Part shown: positions 7,417 to 15,808 of the stretch, one piece after another
How the letters are laid out: each line of letters opens with the position of its first letter
Position numbering within the stretch: position 1 is the stretch's first letter
DNA from: an uncultured Nitrospira sp.
Lineage (GTDB): Bacteria; Nitrospirota; Nitrospiria; Nitrospirales; Nitrospiraceae
Direction: 5' to 3'
Assembly: GCA_902500755.1 (NCBI GenBank)
Contig: CABVRV010000031.1
Coordinates: 1-36,688 of the forward strand
Length of the DNA: 36,688 nt
Translations under genes and position numbers: made by a program
The notes under the pieces: model-generated
The model's input: the letters and a program-made list of their open reading frames with translations, nothing else
Told to the model about the DNA's origin: nothing
Database searches by the model: none

Positions 7417-8562
7417 TCAAGGTTCGTTATAGGAGATTCGATAGATCACGCCGGCCAAATCGTCGGAAACCAATAGAGCACCATCCGGCATGACGAGGAC
7501 ATCGACAGGGCGGCCCCATGCCCTTTGGCCTTGAAGCCATCCTTCCGCAAAGACGGAATATCGCGTTCGCCCTTGCTCATCTTGCGTCACAAGCGTGATC
7601 CGATATCCGATTTTCTTGCTCCGATTCCAAGAGCCGTGTTCGGCAATAAAGATTTGCTTTCGAAATTCCTTTGGGAACATGTCGCCGGTGTAAAAACGCA
7701 TGCCCAGGGAAGCGACGTGAGCTCCCAGTTCGGCGGCAGGCGCCGTGAATTCTTGGCAAGGATGTTTACGTCCGTACTCGGGATCCGAGAGCGTGCTCCC
7801 ATGGCAATAGGGATAGCCGAAGTGCAGTCCGGGCTTCGCCGCATGGTTGAGTTCGTCCGGCGGTTGATTGTCACCGAGATAATCCCGACCATTCTCCGTG
7901 AACCATAAATCATGAGTGGTCGGGTCCCAGTCGAAGCCGACCGAGTTACGAACTCCGCGGGCGACGATCTCAAACCCGCTCCCGTCCGGATTGAGACGAC
8001 CGATGAGGGCATACCGATCGGGATCAGGTTCACAGATATTGCAGGGTGCTCCCACCGGCACATACAGTTTTCCATCGGGACCGAACGCGATAAACTTCCA
8101 TCCATGGCTGGTCTCTTTCGGGAAGCGGTCCGCGATGACGACCGGTGGCGGCACATCCTTCAATCGCGTGTCGATATTGTCGAACCGCAAGATGCGATCC
8201 ACGGCGGACACGTACAGCGAGCCTTTTCGATAGGCCACTCCCACCGGCATGTGCAGGCCGCGAGCGATCGTCAGCACTTCTTCGGCGCGCTGATCGCCGT
8301 CCTTGTCCAGCACAGCGTAGACATCGCCTTTGTCCCTGGTACCGACAAAGAGAACACCGTCTTGCCCTAATGCCATACCACGCGCATTCGGAACATGGTT
8401 CGCATAGAGGTCAATTGTAAAACCAGGAGGAAGTTTGATCGTATCGAGAGGTAGAGTGCCGGCTTCGACCTGGCTCCCGTAGAAGAACAGTGCCAGCAAA
8501 GTACAGACCGCCACAACCAGACGATTCATGACCCTGCTTTTTCTCACGCGGTGTGTGCTCAT
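7417..8562 (-). CDS. Exported PQQ-dependent sugar dehydrogenase (sorbosone/glucose dehydrogenase type)
   Basis: A 381-residue protein with an N-terminal signal peptide (hydrophobic VVAVCTLLALFFYG, cleavage near VEAG), followed by a six-bladed beta-propeller of the GSDH / L-sorbosone dehydrogenase family. Typical blocks are LPPGFTIDLYA, GDVYAVLDKDGDQRAEEV, LHMPVGVAYRKGSLYVSAVD, SHGWKFIAFGPDGKLYVPVG, VRNSVGFDWDP, FTENGRDYLGDNQPPDELNH and FIAEHGSWNRS. These proteins oxidise aldose-type sugars or sorbosone in the periplasm using PQQ and pass electrons to the respiratory chain. The ATG at 8562 is preceded by GGAAGGAAG; an in-frame ATG further upstream would overlap that site. It follows pqqE by 45 bases on the same strand, so enzyme and cofactor pathway look co-expressed. 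The actual substrate cannot be read from sequence. Confidence 0.85.
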   Translation of the reverse strand: MSTHRVRKSRVMNRLVVAVCTLLALFFYGSQVEAGTLPLDTIKLPPGFTIDLYANHVPNARGMALGQDGVLFVGTRDKGDVYAVLDKDGDQRAEEVLTIARGLHMPVGVAYRKGSLYVSAVDRILRFDNIDTRLKDVPPPVVIADRFPKETSHGWKFIAFGPDGKLYVPVGAPCNICEPDPDRYALIGRLNPDGSGFEIVARGVRNSVGFDWDPTTHDLWFTENGRDYLGDNQPPDELNHAAKPGLHFGYPYCHGSTLSDPEYGRKHPCQEFTAPAAELGAHVASLGMRFYTGDMFPKEFRKQIFIAEHGSWNRSKKIGYRITLVTQDEQGRTRYSVFAEGWLQGQRAWGRPVDVLVMPDGALLVSDDLAGVIYRISYNEP

Positions 8563-8607
8563 GATGACTTCCTTCCGCATGGATGAAAGATCCGCTGTCT
8601 CATGGAG

Positions 8608-9711
8608 TTATCGTGAAGAATGCCCTCGACCGGCCCGATGCTCGAACAGGACCGGGATGCCGACTGTGCGACCGGCATGAGTTCTTGCCGACTCAATGAC
8701 GTGGTGACCGGGAGCCAGTGAGCAGGCGGGATCGGGCATGCCGGCATCTCCCATGAGATGAAAAGCTTGGCAACGACAGCCGCCAAAATCCAAGGCACGG
8801 CGCTCGCAGGTTCTGCAAGGGTCTGACAGCCACGCCTCCCCACGGAATTTGTTGAATCCTGTCGAATGGCGCCAGATATCCGAGAGCCGGCGCTGCGTGA
8901 CATGCTCGAACTGCAACCCTGGGATCGTATGCGCCAGGTGGCAGGGCAACGCGAGTCCTTCCGGATTGACGACGATGAATCGACGTCCCCATCCTTCCAT
9001 GCAGGATTTGGGGCGGTCCGTGTAATAGTCGGGCGTGACGAAGAGGACCTCCATTTGTCCACGAAGGCGCGCGTTCGCCTCAGCCGCAACCGTTCGCGCC
9101 TGCTCGATTTGCTGACGAGCGGGCAGGAGCGCGTCGCGATTCTTCAATGCCCATCCAAGGTACTGCGTATTGGCCAACTCGAGTCGATCGGCGGAGACGC
9201 GTTCAGCCAGCGCGATGACCTCTTCGATTTCAGAAATGTTTTCTCGATGGAGCACGATATTGAGGGTCAATGGAAGTCCGAGCGAGGTGGCCCACCGCAT
9301 GACGTCGAGTTTGCGGCTGAACGATGGCATTCCGGCGAGACGGTCCGACACGGACCGCCTCGTACTTTGAATGGAGATTTGTACACTATCCAATCCCAGT
9401 GCGCGAAGTCGGGAAAGCCGTTCGGATGTGAGTGGAATTCCGCTCGTGATAAGGTTGGTATAGAGGTCGAACTTGCGGGCCCCCTCGATAAGCAGTTCCA
9501 AATCGTCTCGCAACAACGGTTCGCCGCCTGTGAGGTTGAGTTGAACCACCCCAAGTTCTTCGGCTTCACGAAAGACCTGAATCCAGGTGTCGGCGTCAAT
9601 TTCGTTCCCATGCTCTGCAAGGTCTGACGGATTCGAACAATAGAGACAATGAAGCGGACACCGATAGGTGAGCTCGGCGATCAGCGTATACGGGCGATAC
9701 TCGTTGTTCAC
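8608..9711 (-). CDS. pqqE: PqqE, radical SAM enzyme of PQQ synthesis
   Basis: 367 residues. The radical-SAM motif CPLHCLYC (CxxxCxxC) lies at about 18-25, followed by LNLTGGEPLLRDDL. The C-terminal SPASM region has the expected cysteines (SCMEGWG, LPCHLAH, DPCRTCERR, GGCRCQAFHL). PqqE makes the carbon-carbon bond between Glu and Tyr of the PqqA peptide, using PqqD as peptide chaperone. The start is a GTG whose bases overlap the pqqD stop codon (GTGA), so translation is coupled. The length is normal for the family. It is cytoplasmic. Confidence 0.95.
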   Translation of the reverse strand: MNNEYRPYTLIAELTYRCPLHCLYCSNPSDLAEHGNEIDADTWIQVFREAEELGVVQLNLTGGEPLLRDDLELLIEGARKFDLYTNLITSGIPLTSERLSRLRALGLDSVQISIQSTRRSVSDRLAGMPSFSRKLDVMRWATSLGLPLTLNIVLHRENISEIEEVIALAERVSADRLELANTQYLGWALKNRDALLPARQQIEQARTVAAEANARLRGQMEVLFVTPDYYTDRPKSCMEGWGRRFIVVNPEGLALPCHLAHTIPGLQFEHVTQRRLSDIWRHSTGFNKFRGEAWLSDPCRTCERRALDFGGCRCQAFHLMGDAGMPDPACSLAPGHHVIESARTHAGRTVGIPVLFEHRAGRGHSSR

Positions 9712-9989
9712 GTCACACCTTGAAGCAGGCCACGATCGGCAAGAACGCCGAGAAACTCGCGCACCGCTCGCCTGATTTCTCCGGGAGACGCGTCCACATA
9801 GGATCGAGTGAGATGATCGACCATCTCATCGATCGTCCATTCGCCCGTGCAGAGACGCGCAATCGCCGTGGCAGTGCCGTTCAATTCGAGTCCGGTTTCG
9901 GGGTACAACAATAGGTAGTGGCCGGTACGCCGATCGAACCGAAGGCGAACTTTTGGACTAAGCCGAGGCCTGATGGTGACGAATATCAT
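9708..9989 (-). CDS. pqqD: PqqD, PqqA-binding peptide chaperone
   Basis: 93 residues from the ATG at 9989. It carries the PqqD pattern PRLSPKVRLRFDRRTGHYLL, then YPETGLELNGTATAI, then the winged-helix part with TIDEMVDHLTRSY. This RiPP-recognition-element fold binds the PqqA precursor and presents it to PqqE. The frame is open to 10022; the chosen ATG places the first residues as in other PqqD proteins and overlaps the end of pqqC by about 30 bases. Its stop overlaps the pqqE start. Confidence 0.92.
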   Translation of the reverse strand: MIFVTIRPRLSPKVRLRFDRRTGHYLLLYPETGLELNGTATAIARLCTGEWTIDEMVDHLTRSYVDASPGEIRRAVREFLGVLADRGLLQGVT

Positions 9990-10725
9990 CAGCAGTCCGC
10001 GTTGGTCCTGACCCCGTTTCAATATAGACCATGGAAAGATGATCGAGCATGGTCCACAAAATGTCGGCCTTCTTGATCAAGGCCCTCACGCATCTTTCTT
10101 GAAGGACATAGGTAGTCGCGTGTTGCACCACGAATTCCACGGCCTGGCTCGAATCGCGCGTTGCCCGAGCGATGCGCAACTGAAAATACTCCAGGGACTC
10201 CGAACGAACCCAGGGATAATGTTGTTTCCACGCCTCGAGGCGCCGCGCCATAAGGGAAGGAGCAAACAATTCCGTGAGCGACGAGGCCACGGCTTCGAGA
10301 AGCGGAACGGCACGGACGAACTGGACATACTCGTCGCACGCGAGCCTGACTCCCGGGAGTACGTGTCGGCAGCTCCTCACTGCTTCGGCGTCGAGGCCTA
10401 CGCCTCGGGCCAATTCAAGCCATAGGGCGAGTCCGCCTTCCCCTTCCTGTTCGCCATCATGGTCACGAATGCGGCGGAGCCACATCCGGCGAAAAGCCGG
10501 GTCATCGGACTTTGCGACAATGAACGCATCCTTGATGGGAATTCTCGTTTGATAGTAGTAGCGGTTCAGCACCCACTGTTGGAGCTGTGTCTTCGTCAAC
10601 TTTCCGCCATGCATCAGCTGATGGAAAGGATGGTGGTCATGGTAGCGACGAGCGCCTTCCTGCTTGAGCCATTCGATAAAGGTCTCCTTTGAGAGCCGAT
10701 CCGGATGGTGCTTTTCCTTCATCAT
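9958..10725 (-). CDS. pqqC: PqqC, pyrroloquinoline-quinone synthase
   Basis: 255 residues from the ATG at 10725, whose bases overlap the pqqB stop (ATGA). Conserved blocks include RYHDHHPFHQLMHGGKLTK, QQWVLNRYYYQTRIPIKDA, RIRDHDGEQEGEGGLALWL, LAPSLMARR-like LFAPSLMARRLEAW, and LRIARATRDS. PqqC carries out the last, oxygen-dependent ring closure and oxidation to PQQ without a bound metal. The length matches the family (about 250). An in-frame start 39 bases further upstream is possible but would overlap pqqB more deeply. Confidence 0.95.
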   Translation of the reverse strand: MMKEKHHPDRLSKETFIEWLKQEGARRYHDHHPFHQLMHGGKLTKTQLQQWVLNRYYYQTRIPIKDAFIVAKSDDPAFRRMWLRRIRDHDGEQEGEGGLALWLELARGVGLDAEAVRSCRHVLPGVRLACDEYVQFVRAVPLLEAVASSLTELFAPSLMARRLEAWKQHYPWVRSESLEYFQLRIARATRDSSQAVEFVVQHATTYVLQERCVRALIKKADILWTMLDHLSMVYIETGSGPTRTADDIRHHQASA

Positions 10726-11648
10726 CACACGAGGATCCCCATCCCGTCCCATGCGACTTCCCATCCTGCCGCCTCGACCAATGTTCGTTCATAGGAATCT
10801 TCCCGTAAGATAGGATTGGTGTTGTTGATGTGGATGAACACCCGGCGACGAGCGGTCATCTCCGAAAGCATCGCCAGGCTTCCGCGCGATCCACCAACGG
10901 GCCAATGCGCAAGGTCTTCCGCCGATTTTTCGAGGAATCCCGGCGCGGACAGCTCATCACTCGACCAAAAGGTTCCGTCAAACATGACGCAATCGGTTTC
11001 TTCAAGCGCGTTGAGAACGGAGGATGTGATCCGGCCGACAGCCGGAAAATAGGCGAGCACTCCCCCGTTGGTCGATTGTCGAAATCGCAGTCCCACATTC
11101 ACATCCGGCTCACCGGAGGAAACGAGTCCTTCCAAATGGATGGGAAGTTTTCCCGGGACGGCCACGGCCGTGACCGTCAGTCCTGACGGTCTTCCATCTG
11201 CATGCAACAGCGGTTCTTCAACATCGAGCTTCAGCGTCCGCCACGTGACCTGTTCGGCAAATCGTTGGAGTGTCCGATACAAGACATTGCCTTCGGTGAA
11301 TCCGCGACGCACAGAGTCCGTGGCATAGAGGACAAGCCGGTGATTCTCTCGGAGCGTGAGGAGACCCAAACAGTGGTCCAGATCTCCGTTCGTCAACAAG
11401 ATTGTGTGGATCGGGGAAGTACGTGACTCATGCGGATGAAGAGGAGCACAACTCTCAATCTGAGCACGAATGTCCGGAGAAGCGTTGATGAGAAACCAGC
11501 CACCATCCCCCGCGCTGAGGCTGATGGATTCCTCCGTCCGTGGGCTCGCGGCGATGAGTCCTTTTCGCATGCCCATGCAATTCACACACGCGCAGTTCCA
11601 CTGTGGAAAGCCGCCTCCGGCAGCCGATCCTAAAACTCGGAGAAGCAT
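10725..11648 (-). CDS. pqqB: PqqB, metallo-beta-lactamase-fold PQQ synthesis protein
   Basis: 307 residues of the PqqB type: MLLRVLGSAAGGGFPQWNCA at the start, then CVNCMGMR, the metal-site loop LLTNGDLDHCLGLLTLRE, FDGTFWSSDEL, and the end block RRVFIHINNTNPIL. PqqB is an iron-dependent hydroxylase-like member of the metallo-beta-lactamase fold that modifies the tyrosine-derived ring of the PQQ precursor. The ATG overlaps the pqqA stop (ATGA) and the stop overlaps the pqqC start, so the whole cluster is translationally coupled. Confidence 0.95.
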   Translation of the reverse strand: MLLRVLGSAAGGGFPQWNCACVNCMGMRKGLIAASPRTEESISLSAGDGGWFLINASPDIRAQIESCAPLHPHESRTSPIHTILLTNGDLDHCLGLLTLRENHRLVLYATDSVRRGFTEGNVLYRTLQRFAEQVTWRTLKLDVEEPLLHADGRPSGLTVTAVAVPGKLPIHLEGLVSSGEPDVNVGLRFRQSTNGGVLAYFPAVGRITSSVLNALEETDCVMFDGTFWSSDELSAPGFLEKSAEDLAHWPVGGSRGSLAMLSEMTARRRVFIHINNTNPILREDSYERTLVEAAGWEVAWDGMGILV

Positions 11649-11809
11649 CAGGTCGATCCGTTCTTATTCGTCTTATTCGCGGCGAATACTGATGACGGCA
11701 TGTTGTTCGATGGTTCCTTCGTGCCGGTGTCGTCTCGAAAATCATCTTGATACGAGTTGATCTCAGCGTCCATTTTTACTGCCACAAACGAAGGCGCTTC
11801 CCAATTCAT
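11648..11809 (-). CDS. pqqA: PqqA, PQQ precursor peptide
   Basis: A 53-residue peptide starting MNWEAPSFVAVKMDAEINSY. It contains the conserved Glu-x-x-x-Tyr pair in DAEINSYQDD; these two side chains become PQQ. The tail after the core (KEPSNNMPSS onward) is about 25 residues, longer than in the shortest PqqA peptides. The start is fixed by AAGGAGG eight bases before the ATG, so an open extension upstream is not used. It is the first gene of the operon. TTGACA occurs on the minus strand about 50 bases upstream, but no well-spaced -10 element was found. Confidence 0.92.
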   Translation of the reverse strand: MNWEAPSFVAVKMDAEINSYQDDFRDDTGTKEPSNNMPSSVFAANKTNKNGST

Positions 11810-11934
11810 GATGATTCCTCCTTCTATTATTGGCACGCCTCGGCCGGTGACGTGAGTTGTCAATACGCCGACCTATTTACGAGAAGCTCAGCTTGCGATT
11901 GTTGCCCGTGGTCCGCACCTCTCATTTACCCTAG

Positions 11935-12079
11935 CTCTTCCAACTGTGCGGCAACAATACCGCCCTTCAATGCGGATTCACATGGGACGATCTCCATCCC
12001 CTACAAAGCTTATGTCCCGACTGCCAGAAAGTGGTTGAAATGTCCAACCACCACAACCTGTCGAGTATTGATCCCAAAG
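11935..12079 (+). pseudogene. Remnant of a second copy of the double-CxxC protein
   Basis: In one plus-strand frame the sequence reads CGFTWDDLHPLQSLCPDC and then QKVVEMSNHHNLSSIDPKATP. This matches the C-terminal half of the protein at 4748-4978 along its length (GFTWDDL, LQS, CPxC, HHN, DxKAxP). The N-terminal half has collapsed to about ten codons (QLCGNNTALQ), so the first CxxC is gone. There is no start codon with a ribosome binding site and the native stop is lost. It lies upstream of, and opposite to, the pqq operon. Confidence 0.7.
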
Positions 12080-12150
12080 CAACCCCCAATTGTTCCGCAA
12101 TGACCAGTTCCCGTGAGGAGGACCCTTCCCCCTGCATGGCGCACAAACGG

Positions 12151-12336
12151 TTACGAAAGCGGTGGAGGTCTGCGACCCCGGAAAAAACTGACGAGATAGG
12201 CCAGAAAGAACATGATAAACAGAACGTACGCGATTCCCGTCGCGGAGCCCGCCACGCCGGTCAACGCAAGCGTGATCGCCACGGTGCCAAGACCGAGAAA
12301 CACCCAGGGCCAATAGACGAAGCGGGGTCGGCGCAT
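12151..12336 (-). CDS. Small two-helix membrane protein (DUF1328-like)
   Basis: 61 residues: a short basic start (MRRPRF), two hydrophobic helices (WVFLGLGTVAITLALTGVAG and GIAYVLFIMFFLAYLVSFF), and a basic Pro-rich end (RGRRPPPLS). Size and the Gly/Ala-rich first helix followed by a Phe-rich second helix resemble DUF1328 (YtjA-type) proteins, which are small inner-membrane proteins of unknown role often linked to stress. The ribosome binding site AAAGGAGGAAG lies about ten bases before the ATG. It stands alone, reading towards the pqqA upstream region. Confidence 0.7.
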   Translation of the reverse strand: MRRPRFVYWPWVFLGLGTVAITLALTGVAGSATGIAYVLFIMFFLAYLVSFFRGRRPPPLS

Positions 12337-12399
12337 GGTGTGATCTTCCTCCTTTTCTCCTTTTGCCTCGGACCTATCGATGCATCATCACGTAGACTC

Positions 12400-12933
12400 T
12401 TATCGGGCATCACGTTTCCCTTGGAACCGTCTGGTACGGCCCTTGGTGTGTCCTTGAACGGCCTTGATGTTTCGTTTTTGCACGTGCCGCGATGTGAGCG
12501 CACGCATGGACGCAGCCGCTGCCTGACGCCGTTGCTTCTTGCGCCGAGCTGCCTCTAACTGGGTCCGCTCCTCAAAACTGTGAGAGACAGGTAGATTACC
12601 GAGTCGGCGCGTGCCACCCCTAGTCGGCGGATAGCCTGAAAGACGCACCAGTTGCCGTTCCAACCGGCACGCGGCTTCGGCCAATACTTTTGCCTTATGC
12701 GCCGCCGTCGAGGCCGCTAAGGACCGTCCGCCTGTCTTCGTCGTTCGTACCTTGAGTAATCTGTGAGGGCGGCGAGCTTGATCTGCATACTTCTCTGCCA
12801 GGGTTCTGATCCGCTTGATGCGCTCCTTCAGGCCGGAGGACTTTAACGTGGTGAGCGGAGGGGGCGCACTTGATTGCAGGAGCTTCCATTCGCTCTCCGT
12901 GAACAAGGTCCTGTCACGATCCTTAAGCTTCAT
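12400..12933 (-). CDS. Basic hypothetical protein, helical
   Basis: 177 residues from the ATG at 12933, chosen because GGAGG lies nine bases before it; the frame is open a little further up. The start reads MKLKDRDRTLFTESEWKLLQ, followed by a long Arg/Lys-rich region likely to form helices (ERIKRIRTLAEKYADQARR, AAHKAKVLAEAACRLERQL) and a very basic tail (TKGRTRRFQGKRDAR). The FTESEWKLLQSS opening recurs, to my recollection, in small hypothetical proteins of unknown function. The overall charge suggests binding to nucleic acid, but no fold is recognised. Confidence 0.6.
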   Translation of the reverse strand: MKLKDRDRTLFTESEWKLLQSSAPPPLTTLKSSGLKERIKRIRTLAEKYADQARRPHRLLKVRTTKTGGRSLAASTAAHKAKVLAEAACRLERQLVRLSGYPPTRGGTRRLGNLPVSHSFEERTQLEAARRKKQRRQAAAASMRALTSRHVQKRNIKAVQGHTKGRTRRFQGKRDAR

Positions 12934-13174
12934 GATCGCACCTCCAATTGAACACCGACCAATCAATGAGGTCCCTGAACTTTGTAAGCCATCTTTTCAT
13001 TTGCCCCATTCACCGTGCTCCGTCGGCTATTAGGTGTCTTCATCGTTCGAAGACAGAACGGAATCGCCATCGGTGGCCTGCTCATCTGATTATTCGATCC
13101 GGCCATAAATGCGTGCTCGCCAGGCGACCAGCCCCGCCATGAAATAGAGCGAGGGTTCAGAATGCGCGCACACC

Positions 13175-13429
13175 TTAGCCGTAACGTAATTTAAGCATCA
13201 CGTTCATGCCGGCGAGCACGAACGTCACGGCGTTGGCAATGATGACGGGCAGCGAATCGATCATCAGGCCGTACACCAGCCAGCAGAAGACGCCGGTCGT
13301 GAAAGTCACCAGCATAGTCATCGAAAGATCCTTGGCCGACTTGCTCCTCCAGATCCGGATCACTTGCGGCAAGAAGGCGATCGTCGTCAGCATGCCTGCC
13401 AGCAGTCCCAATGCGGTGGTCATGTCCAT
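13175..13429 (-). CDS. SemiSWEET-type sugar transporter
   Basis: 84 residues with three membrane helices and the PQ-loop pattern LPQVIRIWRSKSAKDLSM, followed by the conserved TGVFCWLVYGLMIDSLPVI. SemiSWEETs are half-size transporters that work as dimers and let mono- or disaccharides move down their gradient. The ATG at 13429 is preceded by GAGGT seven bases upstream. It follows the glycosidase gene (stop at 13440) by about ten bases on the same strand, so sugar release and sugar transport may be co-expressed. Confidence 0.88.
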   Translation of the reverse strand: MDMTTALGLLAGMLTTIAFLPQVIRIWRSKSAKDLSMTMLVTFTTGVFCWLVYGLMIDSLPVIIANAVTFVLAGMNVMLKLRYG

Positions 13430-13439
13430 CGTCTCGACC

Positions 13440-15740
13440 TCAGTTCCTTTCACGACTCTCATTGTCCACCTGTATGTCCAGCACACCCTGCAACTTCACC
13501 ACGTCGACGTCCACACCCTGCGTCCCACGTCGAAAAGCGAGATCGACGACCGCTCCACCCACATGCAGCCGCCGCAGTTCCAATCGGTCCAGAAAATTGG
13601 GTAACATCGGCCGCTTGATGCGGAGCCGCTTCTCGAACCCATCCGGTGTCAAGCCGAGTAAAGTCGTCAAGAGAAACGGAAGCGCGCCGGAGGCCCAAGC
13701 CTGCGGATGACAGGCAACGGGATAACTGATGGGGACTTCGTACTCCGTCCGGCCGAAACCGCAAAACAATTCCGGAAGCTGATGCGCATGAAAATGGTAG
13801 GCGGCGTCGAACAGCCCGTGAAAGATCCGCAGAGCATCCACATCGTGTCCATAGCGGCGGAATCCCGCCGCTAGGATCGAATTGTCGTGCGGCCAAACCG
13901 TGCCGAGGTGATAGCCGATGGGGTTATAGGCTCGCGCCTTTGACGACAGGGTGCGGACGCCCCATCCGTTGAACATGTCCTCAGCCATGAGTCGCCTGAT
14001 CGTCTGTTCGGCTCTGTCTTGGTCCACGATGCCGGTCCACAGGGCCTGCCCCGCATTGGAAGAAATGACGGCGGCCGGCCGCTCGTCCCCCTGCAATGCA
14101 AGCGCGTAACAATCCTCATCCTCCATCCAAAAATCCCGGTTGAACCGCTCACGCAGCCGCTGTGCCTCTCGAATCAGGCGATCCGCTCGATCTTGGTCGC
14201 CGGCCCGCTTGAACAACTCCGCGATCCCAAGTTTGGCGGCATAACCGTAGCCCTGCACCTCAACCAGCGCGAGCGGCGGCACAGCGACCTCGCCATCGGC
14301 ATTCACAATCGCGTCGCCCGAGTCTTTCCACCCCTGATTAATCAACTTGTCTTTCGACCGGCTGGTATAAGTGAGATAGGCTTCCCCATGCCGGTCGCCA
14401 TAGGTATCCATCCAGGACAGTGCCCGTTCGATGGAAGCCCGCAATTCGTCGAAGAGGCTCAGAGAGCCGGCCCATGCCGCATGTTCCGCGATCAGCATTA
14501 AGAACAGCGGAGTGGCATCGACCGTTCCATAGAACGGGGTATGGGGAATCGCGCTCAGGTTCGCCATCTCTCCGATCCGTAATTCATGGAGAATTTTTCC
14601 CGGCTGCTCGTCCTGCCACTGGTCCTCTTTCGCACCTTGATATTTTGCCAATAGGCGCAAAGTTTGCTCGGCTATCCGTGGATGATAAGCCAGCATTTGC
14701 CAGGCGGTGATCAGGCTGTCGCGTCCGAACAACGCGACGAACCATGGCACTCCAGCCGCAAAATAGGTTTCGTTCCCCAAGTGTGTGCGCAGGACCCGGA
14801 GTCCGCGGAAAGAGCGTTCCATGAGTTGATCGAGGGCCGATCCGTTGGTCACCACCTTAGTGACATGCGTCATCCAGGCCTGCGTTTCCCGTTCGAGGTC
14901 GCTATCCAGTCGGCTGAAGTCCTCCGGACCGGGGCTTGAACGGCCGGCGGCCGCCCGGCCCTTGGATTCGCCGATCACGAGCGTGACATCGATTCGCTGT
15001 TGGCCGCGGGGGCTCAAGCGCACGACGAACTCCGCCGTCGTGCGCTGCCGCTTGGTGGGGGGCGGGTCAAAATAGACCGTCATTGTGCGAACAATCCCGT
15101 CTTTGCCGTCATAGGAGAAGCACAATCGGTCGCCCTCCCAGGACGGAGGATGGAGCGTGCCCAAGCGCTTGGGCAACAGCCCCCGAACGGCGAAGAGATC
15201 TTCGAAGGCGGATTGAATCGTCAATGTAACGGGAAACTCGAGCGCCTGAAGTGTGAAGTTCTGGATGTACAGGCGGTCGCGCAGCGCCGGGGTTTCGTTG
15301 TCGATGAGGCGTCGCCACGTAATGCCGAGTTCCTCCGCATCAAGGACATGCCCGCCCATCAGCTCAATTCTGGAGTTCGTCAACGCAAAGACACCGATCG
15401 CGCCCTGGGCCGACGAAGCCGACAGCTGAGCCGGTTTCCTTCCAGCCAGTTCAATTTCATAGCCGTTCACATAGCGACAGTCGTGATAATAGAGACCCAT
15501 GCCATGAGAGTCCTTCAGGGGCACGCTTCCGTCCGGCCGTGCCACGAAGAACACATTCTCGTGCTTGATGACAATCGCGTCGGCGAGGCTGTCGGCCGTG
15601 GCCGGGCGGGCCTTCGTGAGTGTTTCCTCCCGCCGATCATCCTTGGATTCTGCCGCCTGTAACAACGTACCGGGCCAGAGCGGCAGGGACGCCGGCCAGA
15701 CGAGAGAAAAACGAAGCAACGAACGCCGATCGATCTTCAT
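13440..15740 (-). CDS. Debranching-type amylo-alpha-1,6-glucosidase with Tat-like leader
   Basis: 766 residues. The N-terminus (MKIDRRSLLRFSLVWPASLP) has a twin arginine followed by a hydrophobic stretch and LQAAES, resembling a Tat signal. A GDE_N_bis-type beta domain follows (VFFVARPDGSVP, GLYYHDCRYVNGYEIELAG). The (alpha/alpha)6 catalytic barrel of the glycogen-debranching/GH15-like class follows, with WFVALFGRDSLITAWQ, INQGWKDSGDAI and YNPIGYHLGTVWPHDNSI. These enzymes split alpha-1,6 or related glucosidic links in glycogen-like or trehalose-like substrates. The ATG at 15740 has AGAGGTG six bases upstream; the frame is open another 72 bases. Most relatives are cytoplasmic, so the leader is unusual. 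Gene order with SemiSWEET supports a sugar-scavenging role. Confidence 0.85.
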   Translation of the reverse strand: MKIDRRSLLRFSLVWPASLPLWPGTLLQAAESKDDRREETLTKARPATADSLADAIVIKHENVFFVARPDGSVPLKDSHGMGLYYHDCRYVNGYEIELAGRKPAQLSASSAQGAIGVFALTNSRIELMGGHVLDAEELGITWRRLIDNETPALRDRLYIQNFTLQALEFPVTLTIQSAFEDLFAVRGLLPKRLGTLHPPSWEGDRLCFSYDGKDGIVRTMTVYFDPPPTKRQRTTAEFVVRLSPRGQQRIDVTLVIGESKGRAAAGRSSPGPEDFSRLDSDLERETQAWMTHVTKVVTNGSALDQLMERSFRGLRVLRTHLGNETYFAAGVPWFVALFGRDSLITAWQMLAYHPRIAEQTLRLLAKYQGAKEDQWQDEQPGKILHELRIGEMANLSAIPHTPFYGTVDATPLFLMLIAEHAAWAGSLSLFDELRASIERALSWMDTYGDRHGEAYLTYTSRSKDKLINQGWKDSGDAIVNADGEVAVPPLALVEVQGYGYAAKLGIAELFKRAGDQDRADRLIREAQRLRERFNRDFWMEDEDCYALALQGDERPAAVISSNAGQALWTGIVDQDRAEQTIRRLMAEDMFNGWGVRTLSSKARAYNPIGYHLGTVWPHDNSILAAGFRRYGHDVDALRIFHGLFDAAYHFHAHQLPELFCGFGRTEYEVPISYPVACHPQAWASGALPFLLTTLLGLTPDGFEKRLRIKRPMLPNFLDRLELRRLHVGGAVVDLAFRRGTQGVDVDVVKLQGVLDIQVDNESRERN

Positions 15741-15808
15741 GGTGCACCTCTTTGGTGTCGCAGTATCATCACAAGCTCGACAATGACCCCGATTGCGGCA
15801 TTGTCGTA

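Noticed and set aside
7190-7420. Minus-strand frame with Gly-rich hydrophobic sequence opposite the Pro/Lys microprotein
   Set aside because: Probably the shadow of the plus-strand repeat; its start has no ribosome binding site, and it overlaps the end of the PQQ dehydrogenase gene.
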